Shown piece after piece: positions 58,684 through 64,000 of a DNA stretch of 64,000 nucleotides. How positions within the stretch are numbered: position 1 is the first letter of the stretch; the number at the start of each line of letters is the position of its first letter. Position numbers and translations under genes: made by a program. The stretch is from Branchipolynoe longqiensis. Lineage: Eukaryota; Annelida; Polychaeta; Phyllodocida; Polynoidae. The notes under the pieces are model-generated. The model worked only from the letters and a program-made list of their open reading frames with translations. It was not told where the DNA came from and ran no database searches. The stretch covers positions 155,777,064-155,841,063 of the forward strand of contig CM059186.1 in assembly GCA_030323885.1 (NCBI GenBank). Direction: 5' to 3'.

Positions 58684-59087
58684 TAGATACAAGATTCACC
58701 CCGTACTGCTGCAGTAGGGGTGCAAACCAACCCTATGTAAAAGCTGTCAAAAAAACGGGTCAATGAAATGAGAGCCTAATTTCACAATGTAAGAAGCAAC
58801 AATTATTCTTTACATCTGTTTTATTATTAGCTCGCTACCTTTGAGTTTAAAAATATAATATAATATCTAGTTTAATAAGATTTAAAAGTGAAATCGACGG
58901 CGTTCTATGGCCGCCATCTTGTCTTTTTGCATTCTCTCCCATTTCACCAACTCTGCCTATATAAATATCCATTTGATACTGGAGGCAGACATTCTACTCC
59001 CTGTTCCATACTAAAGCTATTTTCGCCAGTATTTAGACTACGTTGTCGTTCACTTGTGTACTACAAGTACCGGGTGAATCTTTTATC
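58684..59087. mobile_element. 404-bp element with 11-bp target duplication, copy 2
   Basis: Colinear with 52503-52917. Flanked by TATGCTCACCC at 58673-58683 and 59088-59098. Confidence 0.85.
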
Positions 59088-59312
59088 TATGCTCACCCAA
59101 ACTTATTATTCCCGGATGTCGTACTATGGTGCTCTTGTCACTTCCTATATTTATACACATCTATAAATGGTTGCAATTATTCATTGGCTGGATGACCAGT
59201 GCTTCACCACCGTGAAAAGACTATTCAGATGAATGAGACTATATTACAAAGGAAATATAATTTATATTTATTCCACGTCGACAAATTCATAACCAACTGG
59301 AAAACTTGATAT

Positions 59313-59611
59313 ACCAGACGCAGTGGCAGAATCGCTAAAGCGTAGGCTTCCAGTGCGGAAGCTCGGGAGTTCGAACTCCAGACGAGTCAAACCAATGACT
59401 TATAAAATTGAATACCTGTCGCTTCTTAGGCATTGGTTTCCTAGGCTTGGTATTAATGGGCTATGACAAGGACTGGATAGCACAGTGTCAGGATAATGTG
59501 AATGTGGGATATGGGGTCGTGGTGCCGGTGGCCTGATAACACAGTGGGACAGCACTATAAAGTCACCATAGTCCTGATATGACCTTAGCTGTCAGGAATT
59601 AAAAACTTCAA
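59313..59611 (+). repeat. SINE family A copy
   Basis: Forward copy with a well-kept B box (GAGTTCGAACTCCAG) and a slightly worn tail. Confidence 0.75.
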
Positions 59612-59773
59612 TAAGCAAGAACTTGACGCCGCTTGAATGCGCTAGTGCTGCCCCTTGTGTGTATTTATTAATCAAAGACCACCAGACACCCGGTATGTTT
59701 CCCGATTGTCGGCAGCATGTTGGCAATAGCCCTACACCACCCGGCGATATTGTGTGAACACCATAAACGTGTT

Positions 59774-60366
59774 TGAAGCTACATAGTCCGATGAAAACAT
59801 ACACTTTTCAAAACCAACACAATTATCTAGATTTGATTCTACATATCTAACTTGTGTACCTATTAAAGTTGCATCGTCCGATGGTTTTGAGTTTCTGAAA
59901 TTTTCTGAGATAAATACATTAGGTTGATCATTATTATGTATGTACCTTACTTTAGCTTGAAGTAACCTATTTTAAGTGGCTAACTTTTGATATATTTGAA
60001 GTGGAAACATGCTAAATTAATGTTGGCAAGCTTGTCAAAACTCTGACCCCATAGGCTTCTGTAGTAACATGTTCTATTCAATTGCTTCAGTATTCCCTTC
60101 TGTGTGGTGACAAATGTTTAATAAGTGCACAAGTATCTAAACTAGATATGTAGAATCAAATTTAGATACTTGTTTTGGTTTTGAAAATTTGATATTTTCA
60201 TCGGACTATGCAGCTTTAAGCATGTGTTGCTACATATAAGGGAATACCGAGTCAGTTTAATAGAACATGTTACTGCAGAAGCCTTAGCGTGCTCTGCAAA
60301 AATTAATTTAGCCTTCTTACACCTCAAAAGTTAGCTATTTAAAATAAAAGTTACTTCAAACTAAAG
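59774..60366 (-). mobile_element. TTAA MITE split by a second copy of itself
   Basis: 59774-59866 and 60220-60366 together make one reverse-oriented element; 59863-60219 is a later copy inserted at its internal TTAA. Confidence 0.82.
59863..60219 (+). mobile_element. TTAA MITE nested in another copy
   Basis: TTAA stands at both edges (59863-59866, 60216-60219). Removing the element and one TTAA restores the host copy's CCTATTAAGCATGTG, as in uninterrupted family members. Confidence 0.88.
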
Positions 60367-61130
60367 CCGCCCTTTGATGGTGACACCAGTGTATGAAGCA
60401 TGCTCTTTGGAAAAAAAAAGTCTTAGAGGATTTGTACTGTCCTCTTGTGATAGTGGGAAGAACTAACGTTGTGTGTAGCAGCTTAGTATGCAACATGCCC
60501 TTTGGAAAAAGTCTTACGCAGGGTTTCTACTACCATTCTGCCCTCTGGTGTCAGTGGGACGTAAAAGGTTTATTTTGGGACGTTTTCTAGGCAGATCTCC
60601 AACAACGCCGAGGACTCACATGAACGAACCGCAAACAGACACGGAAACTGTTGTTAATTAATTTTCATTTTATTTCTCGTAACGAGGGTAAGTCTTTCTA
60701 TATATATATATATTTATTATTTATCATTATTAATACATGCATATCCACAAATAAATGGACGAAGATAAAGACCAATGGAAAAAAAAAAAAGAGAACAAAA
60801 AGGTGTGCATTCCTTCTCCAATCCTTAGTTCTTTCAACAGGAAGTACATGGACCGGAGAGTGTGTACAATGTAACATTATGATTAAGGCGGGCACTTGCA
60901 TAATCTGACAAATACCACTTTAGAGCCTCCTCCCACCTAATGATATGTGCACATATCCCCCCCCCCCAACAAAGGCCACCCATTTCAATAGTGATAATTC
61001 CAAGTAGAGCATAAACAACATACTTATACATTTTATGAAGATTAGTCAATAAAAGAATAAAATCACGGTTTTAACATATACAGTTACCTTAGTAACATGT
61101 TAGTAAAGTGCGTTGTCTACTCTCTTTTAT

Positions 61131-61240
61131 ATGCAATCAAACCTCTCTAACCGACCACCTCCATAGCTCGACTACTCCCCATATATCGATCACTTTATTT
61201 GGGTCTCAATGATCGCCAATACAATACCATTATAAACAGG
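61131..61240 (+). mobile_element. Pogo-like MITE, left half
   Basis: ATCAAACCTCTCTAACCGAC and TTTATTTGGGTCTCAATGATCG match the 62294 family; the right end is absent. Confidence 0.6.
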
Positions 61241-61675
61241 ATTGCATAGTCCATTGGTATAAACCGATATGTGTGTATATATAAATTTCTATCTGTGAAA
61301 ATGCACCTTGATTACATATAAATTGCACCAGGCAGAACCATATTATTTGTTTGTTTATTTGTGCCATGCGCGAGTTGTTTGAACAATACTCTTGATTATT
61401 GCTATTTGTATTACAATATCTCATAACTTAAATTCTCCGCCATTCAAGAAAGGAATGTATGCAAAACATGGGGTTCTTCGTGTAGGGCCTACATATATGA
61501 TCACACTTGAGGAGAATGTTCAAAGCACATGGAATGATCCTTCTTAATCCTGTCCAAAACCCTTATATTAATGTGAAAAGACGAACGAAAGAGCTGCCAA
61601 ATACGGAACAGAACTGTACATAGTATGTAGAGTGCTCAATATTAGTTATTGTACCCAATTAACTGAAGTGTGGGA

Positions 61676-62290
61676 AATATATTTATATATATATATGTTC
61701 ATACATGTATACATATGCATACAGATACATACATATATATGCCTACATATATTTATATGCATACATTTATGCATATATAAGTACACAACATGCATACATA
61801 ATATGCATAATATATATCCTTATGTATATATACACATGCATATGCCTACATATATACATGGTCAACAGAAATGTGCACATGCAAATAGATATGCGTAATA
61901 CATACGCACATATGCAAAAATACATATATGTAAACATATATACAGATGCAAAAATATATATGCATATATATAACACAAATACACATACATAATATATATA
62001 TATACTCATATTATAATAAAATGTACTGTATCAATTATAATATACATATAACATACATGTAATATATTAAATACAAATATATAATATATAGCTACATAAT
62101 ACACATATTATGCATGTGATTATACATATATAATATACATTATTCATATATAACATACATATATGTTATACATATGAAAAATACATATACTTTATACATC
62201 CATAACATACATATAATTTATACATACATGACATATATACATTATACATATATATACATTGCACATATATTATCCATATACATTATGGAT
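61676..62290. repeat. AT-rich ATACATAT-type low-complexity tract
   Basis: Over 600 bp of alternating ATAC/ATAT words on both strands. It directly precedes the pogo-like element. Confidence 0.9.
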
Positions 62291-62293
62291 ATA

Positions 62294-63102
62294 CAGTAAA
62301 ACCTCTCTAGATCGACCCACCTTGGGACCAACTTTAAAGGCTTTCGGGGTGGTTTGTAACCTTATGACGGCAGGAAGTTGTCTACTTGCTACAAATGCAG
62401 CAATATAGAAAGGCCCCGATAAATCGATCCAATCTTTGGTTGAAGAATAATCTTCAGGTGGGACGGTTGTAGAAGCTGGGGATGTCTTCACAACATTCAA
62501 AACGGCGAAGCGTTGGGGCGGCCCCTAATCTCTCCAGTCCGGCGGTAGCACAGCACTTGTATCCAGTCAACAGCAGCAAGGGTTTAGGAGGAAGGGATGG
62601 GTAAAGGTGGGTCCAGTGGTTCCAGCAATAAGAACAAAGCTGGAGAAACAATAAGGTAAAGGGCCCCACCCAAGCAAACAGCTCCCTTGATCAGGGGGGG
62701 GGGGGGGAAGTAAGCCTGGGAGAAGAAAAAAAGGGTAGAGTATTGGAAAGAGAAATGAGAGTTCAGTCAAAGGACCGTGTCTATTTGCTCTATGGTGACC
62801 AGCCGGCGAGTCAAACACATGGACAGAGTAAGGGTAGAAAGTGAAATGCTGGTGGGCTCCCCCCTCCTGGAACTATTTTCTGACATTATCAAGGAGGAGC
62901 ATGGCCAGCAGAGAGGAGATAGAGAGAGTTGTGGATGAAGTGCGGTCCCGATAGCAAGTGGACTTTAAGTGGTCCATTTAGGGAGGTGGTCGGTTTAGGG
63001 AGTTAACATATGGTTACAATAGTATGGGTGGGACCCAAATAAAGCGATCGATATAGGGGGGTGGTCGATCTGTGGAGGTGGTCGGTTAGAGAGGTTTTAC
63101 TG
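62294..63102 (+). mobile_element. Long pogo-like element with unrelated filler, TA duplication
   Basis: TA stands at 62292-62293 and 63103-63104. Ends are CAGTAAAACCTCTCTAGATC and GGTTAGAGAGGTTTTACTG. The outer parts match the 185-bp family, while about 62410-62940 is GC-richer sequence not found in the other copies. Confidence 0.8.
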
Positions 63103-63673
63103 TATTACAATACATATGTAATATACATCTTTGTAGTATACATATATATACCATATATGTGTTTATACATATATATTTATACATGTACATCGGTGCTAAA
63201 GGAGAAAAGACTGGCTTTCTTTCTGACAAATGTATGATGACTCACCCACTCCGATATCCGGCGTGTAGGTCAACTGACACTATCCATGCATGGACTGATT
63301 ACAACTAACATGCAATAATGCTTATACACACCGGCACAACGCATATAAGTCAATCAATGCAGCCAATTGGAAAACACGCAGGAGTTTGTGTTATTTTTTA
63401 ACGGCTTAAATCAACTACCTGCTTCAGATTTAATTAAATTAATATATTGGAATTATACTGATGCGCTATCAGATAAAATTAAAAAAACAATAACAAAAAC
63501 CCCACCATGGTTAGTACTAATTTTAACAAACTATGTCCGTTATCATGGCAGGTGTTTCCCTCTCTTATCGAGCCATTTCATGATGATAATGATAATATTA
63601 TGCGGTGTATATACCCTGTTCCGTCAACGTAAACATCTGATGGCATATACCACCCGCGGTCTTATATAACAGT

Positions 63674-63715
63674 TAGTTAGTTGTTGGAGCTTTGCGTCCT
63701 GGCACCATCTAAGGG
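63674..63715 (-). repeat. SINE family A tail fragment
   Basis: TAGTTGTTGGAGCTTTGCGT followed by CCTGGCACCATCTAAGG. Confidence 0.55.
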
Positions 63716-64000
63716 TTATATAACATCACCTGAAATTATAACAATACCCTGCAGTCAACGTGTACGACCAGGAACGGCCACCGGAAACTGAGCACTGAAT
63801 TACACAAGGAAACCAGCGGTATCCAGCACACATGTGTACGCATAGAGGCTTCCTTCCTGTCAGTGCAGTCATGCGCATTGGATTAAAAAAGAATATAATT
63901 AAAGGTCAACCACCATGGTTTTATATGGACTGCCAGAAACCATAAGGAGTCGGTGGAATAAATTGAGCAACATCGTATGACTATGAGGGGTGTGTAGTGG

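Larger units (their letters stand above)
50394..64000. other. Region without a recognisable gene
   Basis: No exon-like reading frame with supporting family motifs was found on either strand. The content is MITEs, SINE copies, microsatellites and unclassified AT-rich sequence, listed individually where they can be defined. Confidence 0.55.

Noticed and set aside
63367..63669. 100-codon plus-strand frame near the right edge
   Set aside because: It starts at TTG, has no family motif I know and no splice context; part of a next gene cannot be excluded but is not supported.

Overview
The window looks like animal nuclear DNA, most likely from a mollusc. Coding exons are short, separated by kilobase introns with GT/AG ends, and the rest is packed with SINEs and small inverted-repeat elements. 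Two SINE families resemble types widespread in molluscs: one has a RUDI/V-SINE-like tail (my recollection, not searched). There is no prokaryotic operon structure. The species cannot be fixed from sequence alone.

Three genes are well supported. (1) CAMKMT, calmodulin-lysine N-methyltransferase, lies on the minus strand. Its start is at 34020, ten coding exons run down to 1091, and the last exon lies beyond the left edge. All ten exons join in frame. (2) PEX2, the peroxisomal RING E3 ligase, has an uninterrupted reading frame on the minus strand at 16869-17789, inside the 22.8-kb first intron of CAMKMT. (3) An eight-exon plus-strand gene at 34510-50393 encodes 294 residues: an NAD-binding Rossmann domain of 3-hydroxyacyl-CoA dehydrogenase type followed by a C-terminal RING finger. 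The dehydrogenase C-terminal domain is missing and the catalytic His is replaced by Arg, so it looks like a pseudo-dehydrogenase turned into a ubiquitin ligase. This is the most interesting object here. CAMKMT and the RING fusion are head to head, with start codons 489 bp apart.

Layout: 1-11.2 kb, CAMKMT exons 10 to 2 with SINEs in the introns; 11.2-34.0 kb, CAMKMT intron 1 holding PEX2, many MITEs, a tRNA-iMet pseudogene and a decayed DNA transposon of about 7.1 kb with long terminal inverted repeats (26554-33659); 34.0-34.5 kb, shared promoter region; 34.5-50.4 kb, the dehydrogenase-RING gene, whose introns hold foldback elements, a LINE reverse transcriptase remnant, SINEs and a 104-bp minisatellite that copies its own splice donor; 50.4-64 kb, apparently gene-free, with MITEs, SINEs and AT-rich microsatellites.

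Several mobile elements show their insertion chemistry directly: 12-bp duplications (SINE), 6-bp (CAGGGTC MITE), 11-bp (a 410-bp element), 8-bp (hAT-like), TA (pogo-like) and TTAA (proved by a self-nested copy). Family names rest on motif reading without database searches.
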